Source: Flavobacterium cyclinae (GTDB taxonomy: Bacteria; Bacteroidota; Bacteroidia; Flavobacteriales; Flavobacteriaceae). From it: 64,000 bases of DNA. Of this stretch, positions 7,538-15,064 are shown piece after piece. The stretch's first letter is position 1. Each line of letters begins with the position of its first letter. The notes beneath the pieces are model-generated. The model saw nothing but the letters and a program-made list of their open reading frames with translations. It had not been told where the DNA came from and searched no databases. The stretch is from contig NZ_CP089095.1 in the NCBI RefSeq assembly GCF_021172145.1, positions 372,001 through 436,000 on the forward strand. Reading direction: 5' to 3'. Made by a program: the position numbers and the translations under genes.

Positions 7538-7927
7538 ATGAGTTCAATATTCACGAAAATAGTAAACGGAGAAATTCCATGTTATAAAATAGCCGAAGAC
7601 GAAAATTATTTGGCTTTTTTAGATGTTAATCCAAATGCAAAAGGACATACTTTATGTATTCCAAAGCAAGAGATTAATAAAATCTTTGATATGGAAGAAG
7701 AGCATTATTTAGGATTAATGAAGTTTGCTAGAAAAGTGGCAAAAGCATTAGAAAAAGCAGTTGCATGTAAGCGAATTGGTGTTGCGGTTGTAGGGCTAGA
7801 AGTACCGCATGTTCATGTACATTTAATTCCGCTTCAAGATATGGATGATATGCGTTTCCAAAGAAAAACAAGTTTAACACCTGAAGAGTTTCAGGAATTG
7901 GCAAAGCAAATTGCTTCTAACTTATAA
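7538..7927 (+). CDS. HIT family nucleotide hydrolase
   Basis: The 129-residue histidine-triad protein carries the catalytic H-V-H-V-H-L motif near residue 96-101, a conserved N-terminal SIFTKIVNGEIP start and an F-L-D-x-N-P-x-x-x-G-H-T nucleotide-binding segment. HINT-like members hydrolyse AMP-lysine-type phosphoramidates and related adenylates in the cytoplasm. I chose ATG 7538 because the family begins with S-S-I-F; an ATG at 7523 would add five unconserved residues. A terminator follows immediately, and the convergent histidine kinase overlaps its tail. Confidence 0.94.
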   Translation: MSSIFTKIVNGEIPCYKIAEDENYLAFLDVNPNAKGHTLCIPKQEINKIFDMEEEHYLGLMKFARKVAKALEKAVACKRIGVAVVGLEVPHVHVHLIPLQDMDDMRFQRKTSLTPEEFQELAKQIASNL

Positions 7928-7931
7928 ATTT

Positions 7932-7956
7932 ATCCCGATTCAATCGGGATTTTTTA
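7932..7956. terminator. Intrinsic terminator between HIT and histidine kinase genes
   Basis: ATCCCGA and TCGGGAT pair around a five-base loop (7932-7950) and are followed by six T residues. It serves the HIT transcript; the histidine kinase stop codon lies in the T tract. Confidence 0.9.
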
Positions 7957-9102
7957 TGCTATTTTGTAACTAATTTGCATTGTAGTTCCTTTTCCAATTT
8001 CAGATTGGGCTACTTTAATTTTTCCTTTATGATATTCTTGAACAATTCGCTTAGTTAACGATAATCCTAATCCCCAACCTCTTTTTTTAGTGGTAAATCC
8101 GGGTTCAAAAACTTTAGAAAATTGATTTTTAGGAATTCCCTTTCCAGTATCTGTAATTCGTATTTTGACAATTTTTTCAAGTTCGGTTATGTTGATGTTA
8201 AGTGCTCCTTTTCCTTTCATGGCATCAATTGCATTTTTGACTAAATTTTCAATTGTCCAACTATGTAAAGCAGGATTAAATTCAACATAAATAGGATGAT
8301 GAGGTGCATTAAAGGTAAAGGACACCTGTTGCGATACACGACTCTGTAAATATTCAACCGTATTTTTAGTGTCTTCGATGATATCGCGTTTTTCTAATAC
8401 AGGTTCACTTCCAATTTTAGAAAAACGATCTGTTATGGTTTGAAGTCGCGAAATGTCTTTTTCAATTTCGATAATCGTGCTTTCTTCAACATTGTCCAAT
8501 TTCAAAATTTCAAGCCAACCAATTAATGAAGAAAGTGGCGTTCCAATTTGATGTGCAGTTTCTTTTGCCATTCCGGCCCAAAGTTTGTTTTGGGTAGCCA
8601 TTTTGGTAGCACGATAAAAATTATACACCACAGCACCAAATAAAATGATAATCAACAATAAAGCAATTGGATAGTATTTTAATTTATTTAATAATGGCGA
8701 ATTTCCATAATAAACCAAATGATACTTATTATTAGAACTTTCCATTTTTATGGGTTGGTTATCGTTTTTAATCGAATAAAAATATTCTTTTAAAGCAATG
8801 CTGTCTTTTGTAATGGCTTCATCTATATTATTAGAATCTATGATTTTATCATCTTCATCTGTAATAAAGATTGGAATTGTAGTGTTTTTACTTATAATTT
8901 CAAGTGGTAAATCTAAATCAGAATTTTCATTAGCATTGGCAACACTTGTTAAGGCACTTGCCCAAAATTCCATTTTTGCACGCTCTTCGTTTTTGAAAAT
9001 TTGGAAAAAGTTATAGGTATTCCAAAGTATCAAAACTACTATGAAAAAGGAAGCTATAATAATAAACCAACGAGTTAGATTTCGTCTTTCTGAAAACTGC
9101 AT
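7954..9102 (-). CDS. Sensor histidine kinase (membrane-bound, short periplasmic sensor)
   Basis: The 382-residue protein has transmembrane helices at about residues 12-31 and 144-165 enclosing a roughly 110-residue periplasmic domain. The cytoplasmic transmitter has the H-box A-K-E-T-A-H184-Q-I-G-T-P-L, the N-box L-V-K-N-A-I-D-A-M, G1 D-T-G-K-G-I, the F-box F-E-P-G-F-T-T-K and G2 G-W-G-L-G-L-S. All catalytic boxes are intact. There is no HAMP or PAS domain that I can recognise, and no response regulator next to it, so it is an orphan kinase here. The H-box form with Q-I-G-T-P is common in Bacteroidetes kinases. The signal is unknown. Confidence 0.93.
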   Translation of the reverse strand: MQFSERRNLTRWFIIIASFFIVVLILWNTYNFFQIFKNEERAKMEFWASALTSVANANENSDLDLPLEIISKNTTIPIFITDEDDKIIDSNNIDEAITKDSIALKEYFYSIKNDNQPIKMESSNNKYHLVYYGNSPLLNKLKYYPIALLLIIILFGAVVYNFYRATKMATQNKLWAGMAKETAHQIGTPLSSLIGWLEILKLDNVEESTIIEIEKDISRLQTITDRFSKIGSEPVLEKRDIIEDTKNTVEYLQSRVSQQVSFTFNAPHHPIYVEFNPALHSWTIENLVKNAIDAMKGKGALNINITELEKIVKIRITDTGKGIPKNQFSKVFEPGFTTKKRGWGLGLSLTKRIVQEYHKGKIKVAQSEIGKGTTMQISYKIA

Positions 9103-9194
9103 GCATTCGTATTTGAAGTAAAAATACTAAAATCCTTTTTAATTTGGTGTTTATTATTGTATTTGGATTTGTTTTTTGTTCCGTAACTTCGGAA

Positions 9195-9224
9195 TTGAAA
9201 TTTCACTTGTTCTTGTTATCTTTG
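9195..9224 (+). promoter_or_regulatory. Promoter of the flavin reductase-like gene
   Basis: TTG at 9195-9197, a 19-base spacer and TATCTTTG at 9217-9224 form an exact Bacteroidetes promoter. It predicts an RNA start near 9230 and so supports ATG 9242 rather than an upstream ATG at 9176 as the start codon. Confidence 0.85.
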
Positions 9225-9241
9225 TAAAAAATAGTTTCAAC

Positions 9242-10117
9242 ATGTTAAGCATCGATCCAAAAGAAATTGCACCAGCAAAATTACAAGGCTATTTACAAAG
9301 TGCTGTAGCGCCTAGACCTATTGCTTTTGCTAGTACAATAGATAGTAATGGAAATCCTAATTTATCGCCATTTAGTTTTTTTAATGTATTCAGTTCTAAC
9401 CCGCCTATTTTGATTTTTTCGCCAGCGAGACGTGTACGCGATAATACAGTTAAACACACTTTAATTAATGCTCAAAACACAAAAGAAGTTGTTGTTAATG
9501 TGGTGAATTATGACATCGTAGAACAAATGTCATTATCAAGTACTGAATATCCAGATGGTGTAAATGAGTTTGAAAAAGCAGGATTTACGATGCTAAAATC
9601 AGATAAAGTAAAACCATTTCGCGTGGCCGAAAGTCCGGTGCAATTTGAATGTAAGATTAATGATGTAATTGCATTAGGAGATCAAGGTGGTGCAGGAAAT
9701 TTAGTGATTTGTGAAGTAGTGAAAATTCACATCAACGAAGCTATTTTAGACGCTAATGGTATGATTGACCAATACAAGATTGATTTAGTTGCCCGAATGG
9801 GAGCTAATTGGTACAGTCGTTCTAATGTAGGAATGTTTGAAGTAGAAAAACCGCTAACTACTTTAGGAATTGGTATAGATAGTATTCCAGATTTCATAAA
9901 AGAAAGTGGTTATTTTACAGGTAATGATTTAGCAAGATTAGGAAATATCGAAAGTGTCCCAACCGAAGAAGAAATTGCTATATTTGTAAAAGAAAATTTT
10001 GAAGTCAAAGCAGTTTTAAGTGCCGATGATATGGACACAAAATTTCAAAAAGCAAAAGAGTATGTAGATAATGGAAGAGCGATTGATGCTTGGAAATTGT
10101 TATTAGCAAAAAAATAA
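9242..10117 (+). CDS. Flavin reductase-like, FMN-binding split-barrel protein
   Basis: The 291-residue protein has the flavin-reductase-like split barrel in its N-terminal two thirds: A-V-A-P-R-P-I-A-F-A-S-T near residue 22, N-L-S-P-F-S-F-F-N and P-P-I-L-I-F-S-P-A. Such proteins bind FMN and often reduce flavins or act as FMN-dependent oxidoreductases; the substrate here is unknown. A C-terminal extension of about 90 residues is mostly helical. The start is set by the promoter at 9195-9224, which leaves a leader of about 12 bases. DUF3127 follows after 11 bases, so the two are probably co-transcribed. Confidence 0.85.
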   Translation: MLSIDPKEIAPAKLQGYLQSAVAPRPIAFASTIDSNGNPNLSPFSFFNVFSSNPPILIFSPARRVRDNTVKHTLINAQNTKEVVVNVVNYDIVEQMSLSSTEYPDGVNEFEKAGFTMLKSDKVKPFRVAESPVQFECKINDVIALGDQGGAGNLVICEVVKIHINEAILDANGMIDQYKIDLVARMGANWYSRSNVGMFEVEKPLTTLGIGIDSIPDFIKESGYFTGNDLARLGNIESVPTEEEIAIFVKENFEVKAVLSADDMDTKFQKAKEYVDNGRAIDAWKLLLAKK

Positions 10118-10128
10118 ATTTTAGTATT

Positions 10129-10515
10129 ATGGAAGTTTTAGGAAGAGTAAAAGTAATTAATCCAGTTCAACAAGTAAGTGCATCTTTTAAAAAGAGAGAG
10201 CTTGTAGTAACTACAGAAGAGCAATATCCACAGCATATTTTAATCGAGTTTACACAAGATAAAACCGATTTATTAAATAATTATAATGTTGGTGAACAAG
10301 TAAAAGTTTCTATCAATTTAAGAGGTAGAGAATGGGTAAATCCACAAGGAGAAACAAAATATTTTAACTCTATCCAGGGTTGGAGAATTGAAAAAGCACA
10401 AGCAGAAGTTCCTGCAGCAGCAGCGGCACCTCAAATGCCACCAATTCCACCAGCAGCCGCTTTTGAACCAGCAACCAACTTTAATGAAGAAGAACACGAC
10501 GATTTACCTTTTTAA
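10129..10515 (+). CDS. DUF3127 protein with an SSB-like acidic tail
   Basis: The 128-residue protein belongs to DUF3127, a Bacteroidetes family with a predicted OB-like core (residues about 1-85, with F-x-K-R-E-L-V-V-T-T-E-E-Q-Y-P-Q). A linker rich in Ala and Pro follows (residues about 90-115), then an acidic tail ending D-D-L-P-F. The overall layout (OB-like core, flexible linker, D-D-x-P-F tip) copies that of single-stranded-DNA-binding protein SSB, whose D-D-x-P-F tip recruits repair proteins. DNA binding is inferred, not shown. An ATG at 10090 lies inside the previous gene; ATG 10129 gives the conserved M-E-V-L-G-R start. Confidence 0.85.
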   Translation: MEVLGRVKVINPVQQVSASFKKRELVVTTEEQYPQHILIEFTQDKTDLLNNYNVGEQVKVSINLRGREWVNPQGETKYFNSIQGWRIEKAQAEVPAAAAAPQMPPIPPAAAFEPATNFNEEEHDDLPF

Positions 10516-10516
10516 T

Positions 10517-10637
10517 AAAGAGTAAAGAGAATAGAACATAGAAAAAAAGAGTCATTCAAAATTTACGTTTTGAATGGCTTTTTAATTTCTTGATAGTTAA
10601 GTCTATTCTCTTTCTTCTATTCTCTATTTTCTTAAAA
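10517..10637. repeat. Inverted heptad tracts enclosing a terminator hairpin
   Basis: Left arm 10517-10551: about five purine-rich seven-base units such as AAAGAGT and AAAGAGA. Right arm 10603-10637: about five pyrimidine-rich units such as CTATTCT and CTTTCTT, in inverted orientation. Between them lies a terminator hairpin: ATTCAAAA at about 10554-10561 pairs with TTTTGAAT at about 10568-10575, followed by GGCTTTTT. The right arm runs up to the ribosome-binding region of aat. The arrangement matches those at 13641-13731 and 47921-48364. Confidence 0.7.
10550..10584 (+). terminator. Intrinsic terminator after DUF3127
   Basis: The hairpin, built on ATTCAAAA/TTTTGAAT and extended by an AGTC/GGCT pairing, is followed by five T residues. 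It ends the flavin reductase-DUF3127 transcript. It forms the centre of the inverted heptad structure. Confidence 0.75.
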
Positions 10638-10638
10638 G

Positions 10639-11274
10639 ATGTACTATTTAACCCAAGAATTATATTTCCCACCAGTTGAAACCGCTTCTCCAGAAGGAAT
10701 TGTTGCGGTAGGAGGCGATTTATCTCCAGAACGACTTGTTTTGGCTTATAATTCAGGTATTTTTCCTTGGTTTGAAGATGATGAGCCAATATTGTGGTGG
10801 AGTCCGCCAGAACGCATGGTTTTGTTTTTTGAAGATTTAAAGATTTCAAAAAGCATGCGAAACGTTATCAATCAAAGAAAATTTAAAGTTACGTTCAATA
10901 CAGCTTTTAGAGACGTAATTCTAAATTGCAAAAAAATATCCAGAAAAGATCAACTAGGTACTTGGATTACCGACAATATGGTGGAAGCGTATTGTAAACT
11001 CCACGAATTGGGTATAGCCAAAAGTGTTGAGGTGTGGCAAGATGATGAATTAGTAGGTGGTTTGTATGGCGTGGATTTAGGTCATATTTTTTGTGGTGAA
11101 AGTATGTTTTCTAAAGTTTCAAATGCTAGTAAAATGGCTTTCATAGCTTTAGCAAAACAATTAGAAATGGCAAATTATCGTTTGTTAGATTGCCAAGTGT
11201 ATAACGATCATTTAGCCAGTTTAGGTTGCGTAGAAATTGAGAGAGAATATTTTTTAATGGTGTTGAAAAGTTAA
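10639..11274 (+). CDS. aat: Leucyl/phenylalanyl-tRNA--protein transferase
   Basis: This is a 211-residue Aat protein. It transfers Leu or Phe from tRNA to N-terminal Lys or Arg of proteins, making a bacterial N-degron for ClpS-ClpAP. Family motifs are F-P-P near the N-terminus, G-G-D-L-S-P-E-R-L-x-x-A-Y-x-x-G-I-F-P-W, the W-W-S-P-x-x-R substrate pocket, G-T-W-I and G-G-L-Y-G-V...F-x-G-E-S-M-F-S. All are intact. It is convergent with the VF530 gene and overlaps its end by four bases. The heptad tract lies directly before its ribosome-binding region. Confidence 0.96.
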   Translation: MYYLTQELYFPPVETASPEGIVAVGGDLSPERLVLAYNSGIFPWFEDDEPILWWSPPERMVLFFEDLKISKSMRNVINQRKFKVTFNTAFRDVILNCKKISRKDQLGTWITDNMVEAYCKLHELGIAKSVEVWQDDELVGGLYGVDLGHIFCGESMFSKVSNASKMAFIALAKQLEMANYRLLDCQVYNDHLASLGCVEIEREYFLMVLKS

Positions 11275-11483
11275 AACTTTGGCAACGTTCTCACATACAA
11301 TTCCTCTACTTTTTTTCTTGCCCAATCTGTTTTTCTTAAAAATTTTAAAGTAGAATTTATAGATGGATTTTCTTTAAAACAATTGATGTTTATAAGTTCT
11401 GCCAAAGTGTCAAAACCGTAAAAATCTACTAATTGCTCAACAATAGTTTTTAATGATTTTCCGTGAAGTGGGTCGTTACTCAT
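11271..11483 (-). CDS. VF530 family (DUF2132) small protein
   Basis: The 70-residue protein begins N-D-P-L-H-G-K-S-L-K-T-I-V and contains a C-F-x-x-x-P-S-I-x-S-T-L-K-F-L-R-K-T-x-W-A-R sequence, both typical of the VF530/DUF2132 family. These small helical proteins have no assigned biochemical role; DNA binding has been suggested from structure. It is the last gene of the yhhQ-tag-VF530 run, four bases after tag. Confidence 0.9.
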   Translation of the reverse strand: MSNDPLHGKSLKTIVEQLVDFYGFDTLAELININCFKENPSINSTLKFLRKTDWARKKVEELYVRTLPKF

Positions 11484-11487
11484 AATC

Positions 11488-12048
11488 TTATTTTCTAGTC
11501 CAGCAATCCATTACATGATCATTTACCATTCCGGTTGCTTGCATGTGTGCATAAACAACGGTAGAACCCACAAATTTAAATCCGCGTTTTTTTAAATCTT
11601 TGCTCAAAGCATCTGAGTTAGGAGTGGTGGCTTTGACTTCGCTTAAAGTTTTGGGTTGGTTGTCAATAGGTTTTCCATCTACAAATCCCCAAATGTATTT
11701 AGAAAATGTCCCAAATTCTTCTTGCACTTTTATAAACACTTGCGCATTGGTAACCGTAGCTTTAATCTTTAATTTGTTTCGAATAATTCCTGCATCTTCA
11801 GTTAATTCTGCTATTTTTTCTTCAGAATAATTAGCTATTTTCAATAAATCGAAATTATCAAATGCGCTTCTAAAATTTTCTCTTTTAGCTAAAACGGTGT
11901 ACCAACTCAATCCTGCTTGAAACGTTTCTAAAATTAAAAATTCGAAAATAGTTTCATCATCATAAATAGGTTTTCCCCATTCGTTATCATGATAATTTCG
12001 GTATAAATCGTCTTTTTCGCACCAAGCGCATCGGGTTTTATTTTGCAT
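11488..12048 (-). CDS. tag: DNA-3-methyladenine glycosylase I
   Basis: The 186-residue HhH glycosylase excises 3-methyladenine from alkylated DNA. Zinc-binding residues C7 and C10 (C-A-W-C) and the C-terminal H...H...C group (Y-A-H, N-D-H, D-C-W) are present. So are the N-terminal Y-H-D-N-E-W-G-x-P, the Q-A-G-L-S-W pocket and the I-R-N-K segment. It overlaps yhhQ by 11 bases and precedes VF530, so it is part of one operon on the minus strand. Length and motifs are normal. Confidence 0.97.
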   Translation of the reverse strand: MQNKTRCAWCEKDDLYRNYHDNEWGKPIYDDETIFEFLILETFQAGLSWYTVLAKRENFRSAFDNFDLLKIANYSEEKIAELTEDAGIIRNKLKIKATVTNAQVFIKVQEEFGTFSKYIWGFVDGKPIDNQPKTLSEVKATTPNSDALSKDLKKRGFKFVGSTVVYAHMQATGMVNDHVMDCWTRK

Positions 12049-12691
12049 CTCTAGCTAAGTATTTTTCAATTAAATAATGGCCTAAATAAATCAACGGTGT
12101 TAATCCAACAGCAATTAAAAGTTTTACTGTATATCCGGTTAATGCGGATGCAATGAACATTTTAGTATCAATTTTTCCAGGTAGCCAAAAGGCAATTCCC
12201 AATACAATGAAACTATCAAAAAGTTGCGAAATTACTGTTGAACCCGTACTCCTCAACCAAATCATTTTTTTACCCGTTCGGTTTTTTACAAAATGGAAAA
12301 TGGTAACATCAATTAATTGGGAAACTAAAAAAGCTGTGATACTTCCCACAATAATCCACATACTTTGCCCGAAAACAGCAGAAAATTGTTCGTCTGTAAT
12401 TAAACCATCGCCTTTAACTGCAGGAATTTGTAATCCAATCAACAGTAGAAAAAAAGTATAAGCAATTAATCCTGCCGTAATGAAGGATAGTTTTTTTACT
12501 CCTTTTTCACCAAAGTATTCGTTGATTAAATCGGTTGTAATGAAGACAATGGGCCAAGGTAAAATGCCTAAACTCATCACAACATCTCCAATATAAATTA
12601 ATTTTCCACCTATTAATTCGGCAACTAGAGCATTGGTTATAAAAATACCAGCAAGAATTACATAAATAATATCTTTTCTTCTTTGAAACAT
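12038..12691 (-). CDS. Queuosine precursor transporter (YhhQ/QPTR, VUT family)
   Basis: The 217-residue membrane protein has about six hydrophobic helices and family motifs: an N-terminal I-x-N-A-L-V-A-E-L-I-G-G-K segment, P-x-x-F-I-x-T-D-L-I-N-E-Y-F-G near residue 50 and R-S-T-G-S-T-V-I-S-Q-x-F-D-S near residue 150. YhhQ takes up queuine/preQ0-type bases. queG, the last step of queuosine synthesis, is at 48332-49276, so both synthesis and salvage may operate. It is the first gene of its operon, with a -7 box 15 bases ahead of the start. Confidence 0.93.
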   Translation of the reverse strand: MFQRRKDIIYVILAGIFITNALVAELIGGKLIYIGDVVMSLGILPWPIVFITTDLINEYFGEKGVKKLSFITAGLIAYTFFLLLIGLQIPAVKGDGLITDEQFSAVFGQSMWIIVGSITAFLVSQLIDVTIFHFVKNRTGKKMIWLRSTGSTVISQLFDSFIVLGIAFWLPGKIDTKMFIASALTGYTVKLLIAVGLTPLIYLGHYLIEKYLARDAK

Positions 12692-12705
12692 AGCAATTGT
12701 TTTAC

Positions 12706-12713
12706 CAAAAGTA
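12706..12713 (-). promoter_or_regulatory. -7 box of the yhhQ-tag-VF530 operon
   Basis: On the minus strand it reads TACTTTTG, matching TAnnTTTG. It ends about 15 bases before the yhhQ start, implying a leader under 10 bases. No clear -33 TTG. Confidence 0.5.
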
Positions 12714-12730
12714 GAGAATTATATTGCAAA

Positions 12731-12764
12731 AAAAAACTTCAACCCGAAGATTGAAGTTTTTAAT
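12731..12764 (-). terminator. Intrinsic terminator after tsf
   Basis: AAAAACTTCAA and TTGAAGTTTTT pair around a short loop. On the minus strand the hairpin is followed by a T tract and ends the rpsB-tsf transcript. Confidence 0.85.
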
Positions 12765-12782
12765 ATGATTGAGTTGGATAAA

Positions 12783-13604
12783 TTATCCTAAAGCAACTCT
12801 TCTGAAACCTGTAACAGTTAAGTTAGCATCTACAGATTTAATGTAGTTAGCAACACTCATAGAACTGTCTTTGATAAAATCTTGGTTTACTAAAGTATTG
12901 TCTTTGTAGAAACGTTGGATTTTCCCTTTAGAAATGTTGTCTAACATTGCTTCTGGTTTTCCTTCTGCTCTTAATTGCTCTTTAGCAATTTCAATTTCTT
13001 TTTCAATGATTGCAGCATCAACACCAGCTTCGTTTAAAGCAATTGGGTTCATAGCAGCAGCTTGCATTGCAACGTTTTTAGCAGCTTCTTCAGCACCAGC
13101 AACATTTGCAGATAATGCCACTAATGTAGCGATTTTACCAGCGTGAATGTAAGAACCAACATAAGCACCTTCTAATCTTTCGAAAGCACCGATTTCGATT
13201 TTTTCTCCAATTACTCCAGTTTGCTCGATTAATTTCTCAGCAACAGTGATTCCGTTGAAATCAGAAGCTAATAATTCTTCTTTTGTAGCATAGTTTAAAG
13301 CTTGGTTAGCTAAATCATTTGCTAATTTAACGAAAGATTCGTTTTTACCTACGAAGTCAGTTTCACAGTTTAAAGTGATTGCAACTCCAGCAGTGTTGTC
13401 AGCATTGATAACAGCAACAGCAGCTCCTTCAGTAGATTCTCTATCTGAACGGTTAGCAGCTACTTTTTGACCTTTTTTTCTTAAGTTTTCGATAGCTAAA
13501 TCGAAATCTCCTTCAGCCTCCACTAATGCTTTTTTACAATCCATCATTCCAGCACCAGTGATAGTTCTTAATTTATTTACGTCTGCAGCAGTAATATTTG
13601 CCAT
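12783..13604 (-). CDS. tsf: Translation elongation factor Ts
   Basis: The 273-residue EF-Ts has the N-terminal UBA-like domain with L-R-x-x-T-G-A-G-M-M-D-C-K-K-A-L and the core T-D-F-V-G-K motif (residues near 80) that intrudes into EF-Tu to release GDP. It recharges EF-Tu after each aminoacyl-tRNA delivery. It lies downstream of rpsB on the minus strand, the usual bacterial pairing, but is separated from it by a 136-base spacer holding inverted heptad tracts and a small hairpin. It ends at an intrinsic terminator. Confidence 0.98.
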   Translation of the reverse strand: MANITAADVNKLRTITGAGMMDCKKALVEAEGDFDLAIENLRKKGQKVAANRSDRESTEGAAVAVINADNTAGVAITLNCETDFVGKNESFVKLANDLANQALNYATKEELLASDFNGITVAEKLIEQTGVIGEKIEIGAFERLEGAYVGSYIHAGKIATLVALSANVAGAEEAAKNVAMQAAAMNPIALNEAGVDAAIIEKEIEIAKEQLRAEGKPEAMLDNISKGKIQRFYKDNTLVNQDFIKDSSMSVANYIKSVDANLTVTGFRRVALG

Positions 13605-13640
13605 TTTGTATTTTTTTTATTTGTTGTTTATAAAAGTAAA

Positions 13641-13738
13641 AATTCCAATTACTAAATCCCAAATTCCAATTTTACTAAATTGCTAACTAAAAGTTAGAAC
13701 AAGTTTGGAATTTGGAATTTAATTCTTGGAATTAATTG
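13641..13738. repeat. Inverted heptad tracts enclosing a hairpin in the rpsB-tsf spacer
   Basis: Left arm 13641-13675 consists of units like AATTCCA; right arm 13704-13731 of units like TTTGGAA, in inverted orientation. The centre holds a small hairpin, CTAACT (13683-13688) with AGTTAG (13692-13697). The two arms could pair over about 90 bases. It is inside an operon transcript, so it would appear in the rpsB-tsf mRNA. Confidence 0.75.
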
Positions 13739-13740
13739 AT

Positions 13741-14502
13741 TTATGCTTCAGTTTCAGTAGCAGGAGCTTCAGTAGCTTCTACTTCTTTAGCTGGTAATTC
13801 ATCTTTTTCAACTTTTCTATCAGAAAGACCTTCAACGATAGCAGAAGAAACTAATGATAAAACTTTTTCAATTGATTTAGAAGCATCGTCATTTGCAGGA
13901 ATTACGAAATCAATTGGACGTGGATCCGAATTCGTATCTACCATTGCGAACACTGGAATGTTTAATTTTTGAGCTTCTTTAACAGCGATATGCTCAGCTT
14001 TTACGTCAACTACGAATAAAGCAGCTGGTAATCTAGACATATCTGCAATTGAACCTAAGTTTTTCTCTAACTTAGCTCTTAAACGATCGATTTGTAATTT
14101 TTCTTTTTTAGATAAAGTGTTGAAAGTACCGTCTTTCTTCATTCTATCAATTGAAGCCATTTTCTTAACAGCTTTACGGATAGTTACGAAGTTAGTTAAC
14201 ATACCACCTGGCCATCTTTCAGTGATGTAAGGCATGTTACAAGCTGCTGCTTTTTCAGCAACGATATCTTTCGCTTGTTTTTTGGTAGCAACGAATAATA
14301 CTTTTCTACCAGAAGCAGCGATTTTTTTCAAAGCTTCGTTAGCTTCTTCAATTTTAGCTGCAGTTTTATATAGGTTAATGATATGAATACCATTACGCTC
14401 CATATAAATGTAAGGAGCCATGTTTGGATCCCATTTACGAGTCATGTGTCCGAAGTGTACACCTGCTTCTAATAACTCTTTAACGTCAATTTTGTTTGCC
14501 AT
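13741..14502 (-). CDS. rpsB: 30S ribosomal protein S2
   Basis: The 253-residue S2 shows the family start K-E-L-L-E-A-G-V-H-F-G-H, R-K-W-D-P-N-M-A-P-Y-I-Y, F-V-A-T-K-K-Q-A and E-R-W-P-G-G-M-L-T-N, and ends with a Glu/Ala-rich tail. S2 binds late on the 30S head next to S1. It is followed by tsf. A roughly 50-base hairpin lies about 25 bases upstream of the start and is a candidate for autoregulation. Confidence 0.98.
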   Translation of the reverse strand: MANKIDVKELLEAGVHFGHMTRKWDPNMAPYIYMERNGIHIINLYKTAAKIEEANEALKKIAASGRKVLFVATKKQAKDIVAEKAAACNMPYITERWPGGMLTNFVTIRKAVKKMASIDRMKKDGTFNTLSKKEKLQIDRLRAKLEKNLGSIADMSRLPAALFVVDVKAEHIAVKEAQKLNIPVFAMVDTNSDPRPIDFVIPANDDASKSIEKVLSLVSSAIVEGLSDRKVEKDELPAKEVEATEAPATETEA

Positions 14503-14527
14503 TGTGTAATAGTTTACGTTCCGTGAT

Positions 14528-14577
14528 TAGCAATTTTCAAGTAGTCACTTGCGTTAGTCTTGAAAATTTAGATGCTA
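14528..14577 (-). promoter_or_regulatory. Long hairpin in the rpsB leader
   Basis: TAGCA plus ATTTTCAAG on one side (14528-14541) pair with CTTGAAAAT plus TGCTA on the other (about 14559-14577), with a small internal loop and a 17-base apical loop. On the minus strand it ends 25 bases before the rpsB ATG. Leader hairpins that bind S2 are known in other phyla; here only the structure is seen. Confidence 0.55.
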
Positions 14578-14677
14578 AACTAATTCCCTTTTTACAAGGA
14601 ATATCGACAACTTTGTTTTTAATTCAATTTTAATTGTAAAAATAAATCTGAAAATATATTCTGATAAATATCGAATA

Positions 14678-15064
14678 TTAACGTTTTGAGAATTGGAATC
14701 TCTTACGTGCTTTTTTCTGACCGAATTTTTTACGTTCTACCATTCTAGGATCTCTTGTTAATAATCCTTCTGGTTTAAGGATAGCTCTGTTTTCAGCTTC
14801 TACCTCACACATTGCGCGAGCAATAGCCATTCTTACAGCTTCTGCTTGTCCTGTTGAACCACCACCATAAACGTTTACTTTAACGTCAAAGTTTGATGCA
14901 TTTTCAGTCATTGCTAAAGGTTGCATTACTTTGTACTGTAAAGTAGCAGTTGGGAAGTAGTTACTGAATTCTCTTTTGTTTACAGTGATTTTTCCTGTTC
15001 CTTCAGAAACATAAACACGTGCAACAGCGCATTTTCTTCTACCGATTTTGTGAATAACTCCCAT
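14678..15064 (-). CDS. rpsI: 30S ribosomal protein S9
   Basis: The 128-residue S9 has the characteristic I-G-R-R-K-x-A-V-A-R-V start, G-G-G-S-T-G-Q-A-E-A-V-R, L-T-R-D-P-R-M-V-E-R-K-K and the K-K-A-R-K-R-x-Q-F-S-K-R C-terminal tail whose last residues contact P-site tRNA. It overlaps rplM by one base, the classical L13-S9 operon. Confidence 0.99.
   Translation of the reverse strand: MGVIHKIGRRKCAVARVYVSEGTGKITVNKREFSNYFPTATLQYKVMQPLAMTENASNFDVKVNVYGGGSTGQAEAVRMAIARAMCEVEAENRAILKPEGLLTRDPRMVERKKFGQKKARKRFQFSKR

Noticed and set aside
9176..9241. Earlier ATG for the flavin reductase-like protein
   Set aside because: It lies upstream of the consensus promoter at 9195-9224, so it would not be transcribed from it.
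10556..10849. Open frame on the minus strand opposite aat
   Set aside because: Antisense shadow of a well-supported gene; lysine-rich composition follows from AT-rich codons.
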